A stretch of 64,000 nt of DNA from the NCBI GenBank assembly GCA_964020155.1, contig OZ026551.1, positions 615,001 through 679,000 of the forward strand, read 5' to 3'. The position numbers and the translations under genes were made by a program. The stretch is from Chondrilla cf. caribensis. Lineage: Eukaryota; Porifera; Demospongiae; Chondrillida; Chondrillidae. Of the stretch, positions 12,601 through 21,267 are shown in pieces. The notes under the pieces were generated by a model. The model saw only the letters and a program-made list of their open reading frames with translations. It ran no database searches and had not been told where the DNA came from. Position 1 is the first letter of the stretch; each line of letters begins with the position of its first letter.

Positions 12601-14509
12601 ACGAACCTTGTAATTATCCGTTGAAATGGCCGATCAGTGTGTTGTTGAATTTTACAATCTTGAATCAGGAGAAAGACAAGGATCACCTGAAGGAGACGTA
12701 CGAAGAAGCGTTGGATCCAAAAAAGTGCTACGAACACACTTTCTTAGCATTTGAATTCTCCCGCAAGTACACGAGAGATGGCAGCATGTACATCAGAATA
12801 GACAGTGTGGATGTTCACTTCTAGTGTTTGTAAACAAGTTGTGTTGATATTTTTGAAGTAGACAGAATTATAATCATTTGTATCTGGTATATTAGATCAC
12901 GTTTGTGTGTGTGTGTGTGTGCGCACGTGTGTGTGTGTACATGTGTAGAATTCACTGTTAATGCCATGTTCACTATCAGATGTACTTATGTACTTATCAA
13001 GTGTGTGTAGCCTTTACCACCGTGTATGAGATAGTATGCTGTATGTAATAGCTACTCAATGTGCACACAAGCGTAATGAATTTACTGACTCGCAAGTGTA
13101 TGGCAACTTGTTCAGCAATAATTGATCTACAGAGCTTGTGTTGAACATACATACTTACTGGTCAGGCCTTCATAGTGTCTGAATGAGTGTACCTGGAATT
13201 TGCTTTCAAAGAATATAGTGAATTAACGAGATTGACAGATTAACTGGATATTCATTGGTACTTGTATATTATATTGGTACTGGGAAATTGTGGTGGATTA
13301 AAATGTTTGGCAGATAAAGCGGTGGTGGATTAACGAGAACTCACTGTATGTATATATTCCCACTTCTACAGAACATTAGCATTAATAATAATAATGTAAT
13401 CATTATGTATACTATGAATATCATTATCTGACACAAACTGCTGCTGTTATGTATACACTGTATTATGTATTGTCCACTATCTTCTCTCCTTCAACTGAGG
13501 TTAACGTACAGTGAAACCTCGCTAATCCGACACCTGTATAATCCAACATTCTCTCTAATCTGACCATTATATGAGGTACAGTCACCATACATAAGTATGG
13601 TAAGAGCCACTCCATAATCCGACAACCTCCTAATCCAACATTATTCTCAGGTCCCATTGAGTGTCAGATTAGAGAGGTTTCACTGTACATGTATGATGCT
13701 ATATGCTATGAATATCTTTATCTCACACCTACAAATCATGGTGTGCAGTATGTTGTGTGATATGGCTTCCTCCCACTCTCTCCTACAGAGGATTTATACA
13801 GAACATTAATGGATGTATCAGTACTGGAAAGGAAGCCAACGTATACCATGCCACTGGTAGGGATGGGGACGTGGCGATCAAGGTCTACAAGACCTCCATC
13901 TTGGTCTTCAAGGATCGAGATCGCTACGTGTCCGGGGAGTTTAGATTCCGTCACGGGTACTCTCGGCACAATCCTCGCAAGATGGTCCGTCTGTGGGCGG
14001 AGAAAGAGATGAGGAACCTCAACCGCCTCCACACTAATGGTATTCATTGCCCAGAGCCCCTCCTCCTACGAAGTCATGTGCTTGTAATGAGATTCATAGG
14101 CACAGACGGCTGGCCTGCTCCAAGACTGAAAGACGTCCAGCTGTCCGAGAGTAAAGCACGGGAATTGTACACGGAGTGCATCACTATGGTGCGAGACATG
14201 TACATGATGGCTCGGCTGGTACATGCAGACCTCAGTGAATACAATATTCTGTACAATGGCGGCCATATTTGTTTCATCGATGTATCGCAGTCTGTTGAAC
14301 ACGATCATCCTAATGCCCTAGAGTTCCTCCGCAAAGACTGTGTCAATGTGACCGAGTTCTTTCGTAAGAACGGTGTTTCTGTGATGAGCATACGTGAATT
14401 GTTTGATTTCATCACTGATAGCACCATCAATGATGAGAACATCAGTGACTATTTGGAAAAAGCCATGAAAGTTGCTGTTGAGAGGACCACCAGTGTATCC
14501 ACTGATATA

Positions 14510-14576
<67 letters not shown>

Positions 14577-14681
14577 ATGTGCATGTCACTGTGTGTGTGT
14601 GTGTGCGTGTGTGTGTGTGCGTGTGAGTGTGTGTGTGCATGTCACTGTGTGTGTGTGTGTGTGTGTGTGCATGTGCATGTC

Positions 14682-14728
<47 letters not shown>

Positions 14729-15441
14729 GCGTGTGTGTGTGTGCGTGTGAGTGTGTGTGTGCATGTCACTGTGTGTGTGTGCTTGCGTACGTGTGTAATG
14801 TGTGCTGTACTGTGTATTGTACTTTATTAGTATGTGTACACACCATACTCCTGAGTATCAATGTATCCTATTGTATGTACTGTGCATCTTCTGGCATACT
14901 ACAGGTGAGTGAAGAGGTGTTCAAACGAGTGTTCATCCCGAGAACTCTTGACGAAGTTGTCACCTATGAACGAGATGCCGACATGGTTGCTAAGGGACGG
15001 GGAGAGGACCTTGCCTACCAGACTGTAACTGGGATGAAGGCAGACCTTACTGGTCCCTCCCACACACCCAAACTATTACATAATTCTCAAGAGGACAACA
15101 CCTCGAAAGAACCTGTTATTATGACATCACAACAGGAAGATCACTGTATTGAACAGGAACTTGTTCTTGGACAGGAAGTAGATGATGATGAAACAGGAAG
15201 TAGAAGTGATGACACCAATAGCAACATTTCCAGTGAAAGTGAGGATGACAGCAGTGAGAAAAGTGGAAGTGACAATGGTGAGACTGGTGATAGGGATGTA
15301 AGGAGAGCTGAAGAACGCAAGGCTCACAAGAAGACAGTGAAGGAGGCAAACAGAGAGAGGAGAAAGAATAAGATTCCCAAACATGTCAAGAAAAGAAAGG
15401 AGAAGATTGGTCGAATGAAGGGGAGGGCAAAGGGGAAATGA
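9677..15441 (+). CDS. RIOK1: RIO kinase 1 (atypical serine kinase/ATPase of 40S maturation), 4 exons
   Basis: Exons: 9677-9903, 10337-10627, 13789-14512, 14905-15441; phases 2, 2 and 0 all join, giving 592 residues (human 568). The start is the ATG at 9677 ([12 protein letters not shown]). The N-terminus is acidic (DEEDDSED-like). A conserved block [17 protein letters not shown] precedes the RIO domain. RIO motifs: STGKEANVY (184-192) in place of a glycine loop, ATP lysine K204 in VAIKVYKTS, catalytic HADLSEYN (D320, N325) and metal-binding [12 protein letters not shown] (D337). The tail ends in basic [12 protein letters not shown], a likely nuclear/rRNA-binding stretch. The family acts in the cytoplasm on late pre-40S particles. 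Intron 2 (10628-13788) contains a whole TRAF-like gene. The exon 3 donor lies at the start of a long GT microsatellite. Confidence 0.95.
10628..10985. repeat. 14-bp minisatellite, decaying
   Basis: Copies of TGTACATGTATGYG with growing divergence to the right, at the beginning of RIOK1 intron 2. The long overlapping open frames on both strands (poly Cys/Met/Tyr/Val) are products of the repeat and not genes. Confidence 0.9.
11020..11198. mobile_element. short TIR element (CAGTGAA..CTCGTTAATC family)
   Basis: About 179 bp with inverted ends TACAGTGAATTCTCGTTAAT and, on the right, the reverse complement of TACAGTGAATACTTGTTAAT; TA flanks. Non-coding, in RIOK1 intron 2 upstream of the nested TRAF-like gene. 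Confidence 0.75.
11544..12824 (+). CDS. TRAF-like protein A (RING/zf-TRAF/MATH), nested in RIOK1 intron 2
   Basis: Intronless, 426 residues. RING finger with C40, C43, C55, H57, C60, C63, C72, C75 (CPIC...CGHLFCRRC...CLSC), then about five CCHC TRAF-type zinc fingers (about 95-243), a coiled coil, a proline linker ([10 protein letters not shown]) and a MATH/TRAF-C domain (about 300-426; [17 protein letters not shown]). By family, a cytoplasmic adaptor and probable E3 ubiquitin ligase downstream of receptors. It is the most divergent of the thirteen copies: it has its own N-terminus, ends DVHF rather than DVQ, lacks the array's flanking blocks and lacks the overlapping uORF. Yet about 105 nt of its first zinc-finger region differ by only one base from most array copies, which suggests gene conversion. 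It is transcribed in the same direction as its host gene, within an intron. Confidence 0.9.
   Translation: MAKIRRKSQATLPHIRHYSYCGKEYHFITKDGSFIERFLCPICQEILHEPVQTSCGHLFCRRCLQSGPMLNCLSCQKKLKEEPRRDKFNEREIRNLIVKCQNGSRGCEWEGELGNVESHQNGVCGYQLVQCGNKCGAEIERREVEKHKKDHCELRRYKCPYCSLHRDTYKKITSEHFKECAGFPLDCPNNCGKKRIEKREMSFHLCACPKEVVPCRYQSLGCRVRLPRKQMKDHLKDKDTHLDIAMTTTLELVAKLNEVEYEHSVTKMAVSNLEKQVDALLKKTSTKVELPPPVPPSKPWLEEDLFPRYPPCTLRVELDEERSGVSPHFFSHPGGYKLKLNVNGLIYYISAVDEPCNYPLKWPISVLLNFTILNQEKDKDHLKETYEEALDPKKCYEHTFLAFEFSRKYTRDGSMYIRIDSVDVHF
13214..13347. mobile_element. partial TIR element related to the 11020-11198 copy
   Basis: Left ATAGTGAATTAACGAG and right TTAACGAGAACTCACTGTAT are an imperfect inverted pair, with internal sequence (ACTGGATATTCATTGGTACT) shared with the copy at 63348-63543. 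Left end appears truncated. Confidence 0.55.
13507..13687. mobile_element. short TIR element (CAGTGAAACCTC family)
   Basis: 181 bp with inverted ends TACAGTGAAACCTCGCTAAT and, on the right, the reverse complement of TACAGTGAAACCTCTCTAAT; flanked by TA. Non-coding, about 100 bp upstream of RIOK1 exon 3. Confidence 0.8.
14513..14786. repeat. long interrupted (GT)n microsatellite starting at the RIOK1 exon 3 donor
   Basis: A pure GT run of about 30 units is followed by GT blocks broken by CATGTCACT and GCGTGTGAGT. The first GT, at 14513, is the intron 3 donor (CAA|GTGTGT). Long Val/Cys open frames here are artefacts of the repeat; retained intron would shift the RIOK1 frame. Confidence 0.95.
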
Positions 15442-15559
15442 TAACATGATTTGAGATATTGTTATTTAATTTTGTTATAATTGAGAATTTTTAATTGCTG
15501 GTCACCACCGCCTCTCTAATGTCAATGTGAGACTAACATATGAAACAACTTCGTATGTG

Positions 15560-15905
15560 CATGGCCCGTTAGTACACACTCCTGGTTGGTACACACTCCT
15601 GGTTAGTACATACTCCTGGTTAGTACACACTCCTGGTTGGTACACACTCCTGGTTAGTACACACTCCTGGTTGGTACACACTCCTGGTTAGTACACACTC
15701 CTGGTTAGTACACACTCCTGGTTGGTACACACTCCTGGTTGGTACACACTCCTGGTTAGTACACACTCCTGGTTGGTACACACTCCTGGTTAGTACACAC
15801 TCCTGGTTAGTACACACTCCTGGTTGGTACACACTTCTGGTTGGTACACACTCCTGGTTAGTACACACTACTGGTTAGTACACACTCCTGGTTAGTACAC
15901 ACACT
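15560..15905. repeat. 18-bp minisatellite, about 19 copies
   Basis: Tandem GTACACACTCCTGGTTRG units, downstream of RIOK1. A minus-strand open frame reading CTNQECVPTRSVYQPGV is a repeat artefact. Confidence 0.95.
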
Positions 15906-16169
15906 TCACTCAGTCCCTAGCTCATGTACACAATGTAAACCAGTACTAATACTCAGTACCGTGGATAAGAAGTACAGATTTACATAGTGCATGTCTCATT
16001 CAAGGTACTAAGTCAGTTACACTGTACGAATATGCATATGTACATGTATATTACTGGTATGATTAGTGAGCTCGGTAATAATGATATTCACGACCTAACC
16101 TAATTATCTCAATATGGAGTGAGGGGCGTGTTTGTGAGCATATCCTCACGCCCACCCACATGTTCAGAA

Positions 16170-17336
16170 ATGGCCTCAAGACGTACCAGACGTAACCTTA
16201 AAACTCCAGTAGTAGTTGTTATTCTAAAGCACTCTTATTGCAGTGAAGAATACCAGTTTATTAGTAAAGATAAGAGTTTAGTGGAGAAGTACTTGTGTCC
16301 AATTTGTCACGAGATACTTCATGAACCAGTTCAGACCAGTTGTGGACACCTGTTTTGTGGGAAATGTTTGAAGGGAGTACAATCGAAGAACTGTCCTTCT
16401 TGTCGAGCAGAGTTCGTTAGAGAACCGATTGAAGACAAGTTCAATGAAAGGGAGATCAGAAACTTGATGGTTAAATGTCAGAACGGTTCCAGAGGGTGTG
16501 AGTGGGAGGGAGAACTAGGTAATGTTGAGTCCCATCAAAATGGTGTCTGTGGATACCAGTTGGTGCAGTGTGGCAACAAGTGTGGAGCAGAGATGGAGAG
16601 GAGAGAGGTTGAGAAGCACAAGAAAGACCACTGTGAACTGAGATGGTATGAGTGTCCTTATTGTCTGTTGCATTGGGATACATACAAGAAAGTAACAAGT
16701 GAACACTTCAAAGAATGTGATAAGTTTCCTCTTGAGTGTCCCAACAACTGTGGAAAGGAGAGAATTAGAAGAGTAGACATGTCATCTCATCTTGCTCTAT
16801 GTCCAGAAGAAGTGGTTCCATGTAAGTACCAGTCACTTGGGTGTGAGGTGAGGTTACTACGGAAAGAGATGGATGAACATTTAAGAGACAAGGAGACACA
16901 TCTGGACCTTGCCCTGGCAACTACATCAGAACTAGTTGCCAAACTAAACAAAGTAGAATCTGAATACAGCGTGACTAAAGTGGTCGTCAGCAACTTAGAG
17001 AAGCAGATGAGGGCAGTCCTCAAGAAGACATCCACTGAAGTAGAGCTCTCTCCTTCTGAAACTTCTGAAACAGATGAAGGACCATCTCAAAGACATGGAT
17101 ACACACCTGGAATATCTCAAATATATGGATACACACCTGGACCATCTCAAATATATGGATACACACCTGGACTATCTCAAATATATGGATACACACCTGG
17201 ACCATCTCAAAGACATGGATACACACCTAGACCATCTCAAAGACATGGATACACACCTGGACCATCTCAAAGACATGGATACACACCTGGACCATCTCAA
17301 AGACATGGATACACACCTGGACCATCTCAAAGATAA
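16170..17336 (+). CDS. TRAF-like protein B, MATH-less, with C-terminal 10-residue repeats
   Basis: Intronless, 388 residues from the ATG in strong context (AGAAATGG). RING (CPIC...CGHLFCGKC...CPSC), about five TRAF zinc fingers and the first part of the coiled coil (to KKTSTEVEL) match the array. Then the proline linker and the whole MATH domain are missing. In their place, after ETSETDE, come about eight copies of (G/R)PSQRHGYTP / GxSQIYGYTP and a stop. The repeat DNA derives from the segment that encodes [11 protein letters not shown] in other paralogues, joined in a different frame by unequal recombination. That original frame stays open from 17074 to 17460 and could encode 128 residues (DHLKDMDTHL repeats, then a coiled-coil tail). 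After the repeats the sequence jumps straight to the usual 3' block. It could act as a MATH-less dominant or regulatory TRAF, or be a decaying copy. Confidence 0.8.
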   Translation: MASRRTRRNLKTPVVVVILKHSYCSEEYQFISKDKSLVEKYLCPICHEILHEPVQTSCGHLFCGKCLKGVQSKNCPSCRAEFVREPIEDKFNEREIRNLMVKCQNGSRGCEWEGELGNVESHQNGVCGYQLVQCGNKCGAEMERREVEKHKKDHCELRWYECPYCLLHWDTYKKVTSEHFKECDKFPLECPNNCGKERIRRVDMSSHLALCPEEVVPCKYQSLGCEVRLLRKEMDEHLRDKETHLDLALATTSELVAKLNKVESEYSVTKVVVSNLEKQMRAVLKKTSTEVELSPSETSETDEGPSQRHGYTPGISQIYGYTPGPSQIYGYTPGLSQIYGYTPGPSQRHGYTPRPSQRHGYTPGPSQRHGYTPGPSQRHGYTPGPSQR

Positions 17337-17345
17337 GGATACACA
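17086..17345 (+). repeat. 30-bp exonic minisatellite open in two frames
   Basis: Nine copies of a 30-bp unit (GACCATCTCAAAGACATGGA followed by TACACACCTG). The gene's frame reads GPSQRHGYTP; the shifted frame reads DHLKDMDTHL. Both are stop-free through the array. AGACATGG and ATATATGG unit variants alternate. Confidence 0.95.
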
Positions 17346-17411
17346 CCTGGACATTGCCATGGCAACTACATCAGAACTAGCGGCCAAACTAAACAAAGTA
17401 GAATCTGAATA

Positions 17412-18284
17412 CATGTCCAATAGTGCACGTATACACTATCATGTATGTACAGTTGACTGACCATGAGTAGTATATTGTGTGTACTATAATAACACCATGC
17501 ATATCACAAACTAGTGACAATGTAATACAATAGTTGGACTACATATTACACCAATGTTACCGTACTTACTCTTATCACAGGCTGTATATTATATTGGAAC
17601 ATTATGCTAATGTATCTCATTATAACATGTACGTAGTTAGGCCTTAATTTGTATGCATATGTGTATGTACACTATTGATTTAAACCTGTATTGTTGACTG
17701 TTGTAATAATTGCAGTCTCTGTACAATTATAATTATTGATATATATTATTATCTTTCTCACACAAATGAATTCCAACCATGAATAATACATGTGGAGGTA
17801 GTGTAACATTTCCATAATCCACTGAATTACAATTTTACATAATATACTGAGGATGTATGGGGTCATTACACACAACATACACATACATACGTAATACTAT
17901 ATTATACATATACAACTGCATAATATACGTACTATGTAATAATAATACTATATTATACATAAAAATATATTATACATTTTCAATTGTCTGCGAATTATTG
18001 TTATATAGAGTATATAATATAATAATATAGTGTACATTAATTTACATATTGCAGAGCTGTAATGTACATGTATGGCAGGAGACACATCACAGGACATTCT
18101 ACAACACATCCGTCCAGGAGATATTTATACGACCTATTGAGGAGGACCTCTAACAATAATCTAAATAAATCTAACAATTTATTTATCATAGCATTCTGAA
18201 TTTACGTATATTCGACACAATCATTCCCCAATTCAAACACATTACAAATTGGCTATCAATCACATGCTAATCATGTGACAATGT
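17412..18284. other. conserved TRAF 3' block then AT-rich spacer
   Basis: From the remnant CCAATAGTGCACGTATACAC onward, about 340 bp are nearly identical behind every array gene (for example 22562-22860, 29099-29400, 35219-35560, 39063-39410, 51504-51850, 55647-55990, 62612-62960), so it is probably 3' UTR. The copies behind genes D and I lack about 180 bp. No canonical AATAAA is obvious in it. The rest is AT-rich and holds no gene. Confidence 0.7.
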
Positions 18285-18341
18285 TTACACATGAGCAATG
18301 GTGACTTCCACCTCCACACCAGGTTCGATGCTGATGGATGT
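18285..18341 (-). pseudogene. RPS20: isolated RPS20 last exon (fragment)
   Basis: An acceptor (TTTCAG) followed by TSISIEPGVEVEVTIA and a stop on the minus strand is the last exon of ribosomal protein uS10/RPS20, whose normal end is ADA. This copy ends AHV. No upstream exon 3 lies between it and the next exon 4 copy at 18943, so it cannot form a gene. Confidence 0.85.
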
Positions 18342-18886
18342 CTGAAATCAATTAAGGATGTAAACAAAAGCACATAAACAAACATCAACAAATGCACACT
18401 TAACAAGAGATGTACATATTATCAGTTCGTGAACTGTACTCAGTTGATGTATCATTATCAACATTATCCCATGACACAACACACTAAAATGTACTGTCTA
18501 TGTAATCCCTTATCCCTAATTCACAGATTTTATTTTCACAGATGTTAGGCCAACTTCGAAATCTGGAAAAAGTTTGTCCAGTGAAAATTTCCCACTCTAC
18601 GGTAGGACCAACTGGTCCAGCCGAATGTCCTCAGAATAGGCAGTGATGGTGTTACTGTACACACTGTTACAACCTGCTCTAAACTATCATCATGTAACAT
18701 GGCTACCTGTACACCAATGTTGGCTGGACTATTCTATCGTAACATCGCTATGTTGGGGGATTTTGTAGAAATCTAACAATTTATTCATCATAGCATTCCT
18801 AATTTAAGTATATTCAACACAATCATTCCCCAATTCAAATACATTACATATTGGCTATCCATCACATACTAATCATGTGACAATGT

Positions 18887-19468
18887 TTACGCATCAGCAA
18901 TGGTAACTTCCACCTCCACACCAGGTTCGATGCTGATGGATGTCTGAAATCAATTAAGGATGTAAACAAAAGCAAACAGGTAAACATCAACAAATTCACA
19001 CTTAACAACAGATGTACATATATTATCAGCTGGTGAACTGTACTCGATCGATGTATCATTATCGACATATCCCATGACAACAACACACAAAATGTATTGT
19101 ACAACACTACGTATGCACACTCTACAGCACTGTACTGTACAACAACGTACTGTACAACAGTCTACTGTGTAAACATGTACTGTACAATACTATACTGTGT
19201 TCTGTACTGTACAAATGTACACACTTCACAACAATGCATTGTAGTCCACAGCACACACAAGAGGATACAATCTTCTTGACGGTCTCGGCCGGGCTGTGCA
19301 GGTCAATCACCCTCTTGTGGATCCTCATCTCGAAGCGGTCCCAAGTCTTGGATCCCTCACCACAGGGGGTCTTCCTCATGGTGATCTTCAGGATCTTCGT
19401 TGGCATTCTGATTGGTCCCTTCACTCGGAGGTGCTCCTCTTTGGCACTCCGGATCAGGTCAGCACAGA
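18887..19468 (-). pseudogene. RPS20: RPS20 (uS10) exons 3 and 4, N-terminal exons absent
   Basis: Exon 3 (19468-19269) encodes [20 protein letters not shown] through [17 protein letters not shown] to ETVKKI, 66 codons, intact, with an acceptor TTTAG and a donor ATT|GTATCC. Exon 4 (18943-18887) encodes TSISIEPGVEVEVTIADA and a stop. Phases and exon boundaries match vertebrate RPS20 as I know it. The preceding exons (IHRIRITLTSR region and start) are not found in the 1.8 kb to the next TRAF gene. A functional head in a place not recognised cannot be fully excluded, but as seen this is a headless genomic copy that kept its intron, so it is not a retrocopy. Confidence 0.8.
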
Positions 19469-20493
19469 CTAAATGAGGCAAAATGACAAAAAGTGAATAC
19501 ACCAGAAAAAAACTGTTCATACTTGAAAAGATGCTGTTACTGTAAATGCATATCAATACAATAACATAATATTCCCATTCCAATTTGCTACAAGTGTGCA
19601 TTTTCTCATTCCCATTTGGTACAAACTTGACAAGATTGTCCCATTTTCTATAAACACTAGAACAAATTCTTTTTTTCCATTTAATACAAACTAAGAGTAA
19701 GTCCCCATTCCAACTTTACACAAGTTAACAATGTCCCCACTTCAATTTGCTATAAACACCAGAATAAGTTCCTGTTAACCATTCTGTACAAACAGTTGTA
19801 CATGAGTGGCCTACGTACATAGAGTACCAGGTCATCAGCCCTCCGTATGTGGCCCATAACGGAGAGTATCGAAGAAACAATGCTAAGTAAATTTTATATA
19901 GCTCATGGGAGAGGGGGCGTGTCAACTTGATATTTTTTACCAGATCTAGCTGTGGACATGAATTAATTCCTATTTCCATATGTGTCCTGTAACCAGAGCT
20001 ACATTCGGAGGTGCTTAGTATTTTTTCCATGTATGGGAGAGTATAGGAGAGAAAACATTAAGGACCTTTTTGTATAGCTCATGGGGGAGGGGGCGTGTCA
20101 ACTTGAACTTTTCACCAGACCTAGCTGGGGACGTGGATTAACATAACAAACAACTCCGTATCCCATCTCTGTACATGGCCCGTAACCCTAACTATATAAC
20201 CCCAGCTACATTGTGCTCAGTATTTCCCATAGTAGAGTGGGTGTATCAAGCCAATATTTGATCTGGACCTAGCTTAGATCTGACAATAATTACTAAAACA
20301 TTCCCCATCTCTGTAATAGGCCTGTAACACAAGCTATGTACATTCAGAGGTGCTTAATATACTTGCAGTGTATTATGGGAGAGAATGAGGGGGAAATGTT
20401 TCACACCTCCTGGTGTAGCTCATGGCAGAGGGAGCATAGTAATACACATGTACATCCACTACTTTTGAGGTTGTACAGAACCTGCATGTGGTG
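19469..20493. other. array spacer with dispersed ~200-bp repeats
   Basis: No gene. Contains several diverged copies of a roughly 200-bp sequence marked by TAGCTCATGGGAGAGGGGGC and GTGTCAACTTGA. The same sequence recurs in every inter-TRAF spacer (near 22900, 26470, 31480, 37400, 41800, 44830 and 48330). Confidence 0.7.
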
Positions 20494-20811
20494 ACTGTGA
20501 TGTACATGTTGTAGAGCTGTGATGTACATGTTGTACAGCCATGATGTACATGTTGTGGAGCTGTGATGTACATGTTTTACAGCTGTGGAGCTGTGATGTA
20601 CATGTTTTACAGCCGTGATGTACATGTTGTACAGCTGTGATGTACATGTTGTAGAGCTGTGATGTACATGTTGTACAAATGTGATGTACATGTTGTACAG
20701 ATGTGATGTACATGTTATACTGCTGTGATGTACATGTTGTACAGATGTGATGTACATGTTGTACTGCCATGATGTGCATATTGTACAGATGTGATGTACA
20801 TGTTGTAGAGT
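20494..20811. repeat. 22-bp minisatellite upstream of TRAF-like C
   Basis: Tandem 22-bp units built on GATGTACATGTTGTACAGC with variable CTG/CCG/ATG linkers. Three turns equal 66 bp, so all minus-strand frames stay open; the resulting His/Cys/Thr-rich open frames are artefacts. Confidence 0.9.
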
Positions 20812-21169
20812 GGTGTACTTGAGGTTGTACAGAACCTTTATGTGGTGTCCGTCAAGATGAAATCATTTTCATGGACGGTCACCACAGCCTCCCAGTGTCC
20901 ACATGACACACAGTAACTCAAACACACATGACATGTACACCCTCTGCATGTGCTATGGAGCTGGTGGGGACCATTGAGATGAGATAATCAATTATTGATG
21001 CTCACCACAAGACACTAGAGCTGTGTTCATGTGTATCCATACAACTTATAATGACAGGTACATGTATGAAGTGGGGAACTAAAGGTGATGTACATGTACA
21101 GCTAGCGACAAGGTCACATTTCTGAAAACTGCAGTGTTGTGTCATAAAGTATTATTGGTATGTTTAGTT

Positions 21170-21267
21170 CAGTCCTAATGATATTCATGACTTAACCCGA
21201 TTATCTTAATATGGAGTGATGGGGCGTGTCTGTGAGCATATTGACACGCCCACCCACATGTTCAGAA
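21170..21267 (+). promoter_or_regulatory. conserved 5' block of the TRAF array
   Basis: Sequence of the type TAATGATATTCATGACTTAA, TAATTATCTTAATATGGAGTG, GGGCGTGTCTGTGAGCATAT, CACCCACATGTTCAGAA immediately precedes the start codon. Equivalent blocks lie at 16078-16169, 24086-24183, 27697-27795, 32604-32702, 37703-37762 (shortened), 43081-43178, 45953-46050, 50102-50203 and 61222-61319. It contains a two-codon ATG-GRR-TGA and an 11-codon uORF overlapping the main start. Core promoter plus leader is the likely role. Confidence 0.6.

Noticed and set aside
14515..14904. Open frame with poly Val-Cys leading into RIOK1 exon 4
   Set aside because: GT microsatellite read through; exon 3 and exon 4 phases join only by removing it.
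15620..15868. CTNQECVPTRSVYQPGV repeat protein on the minus strand
   Set aside because: Artefact of the 18-bp minisatellite; no start context or neighbours supporting a gene.
20161..20220. CCCTAAC-type telomere-like motifs (CGTAACCCTAACTATATAACCCC)
   Set aside because: Single short occurrences inside the dispersed spacer repeat, not a telomeric run.
21226..21267. N-terminal extension MSVSILTRPPTCSE before MASRG
   Set aside because: Begins with GTG, no upstream ATG in frame; the conserved ATG in AGAAATGG is the better start.
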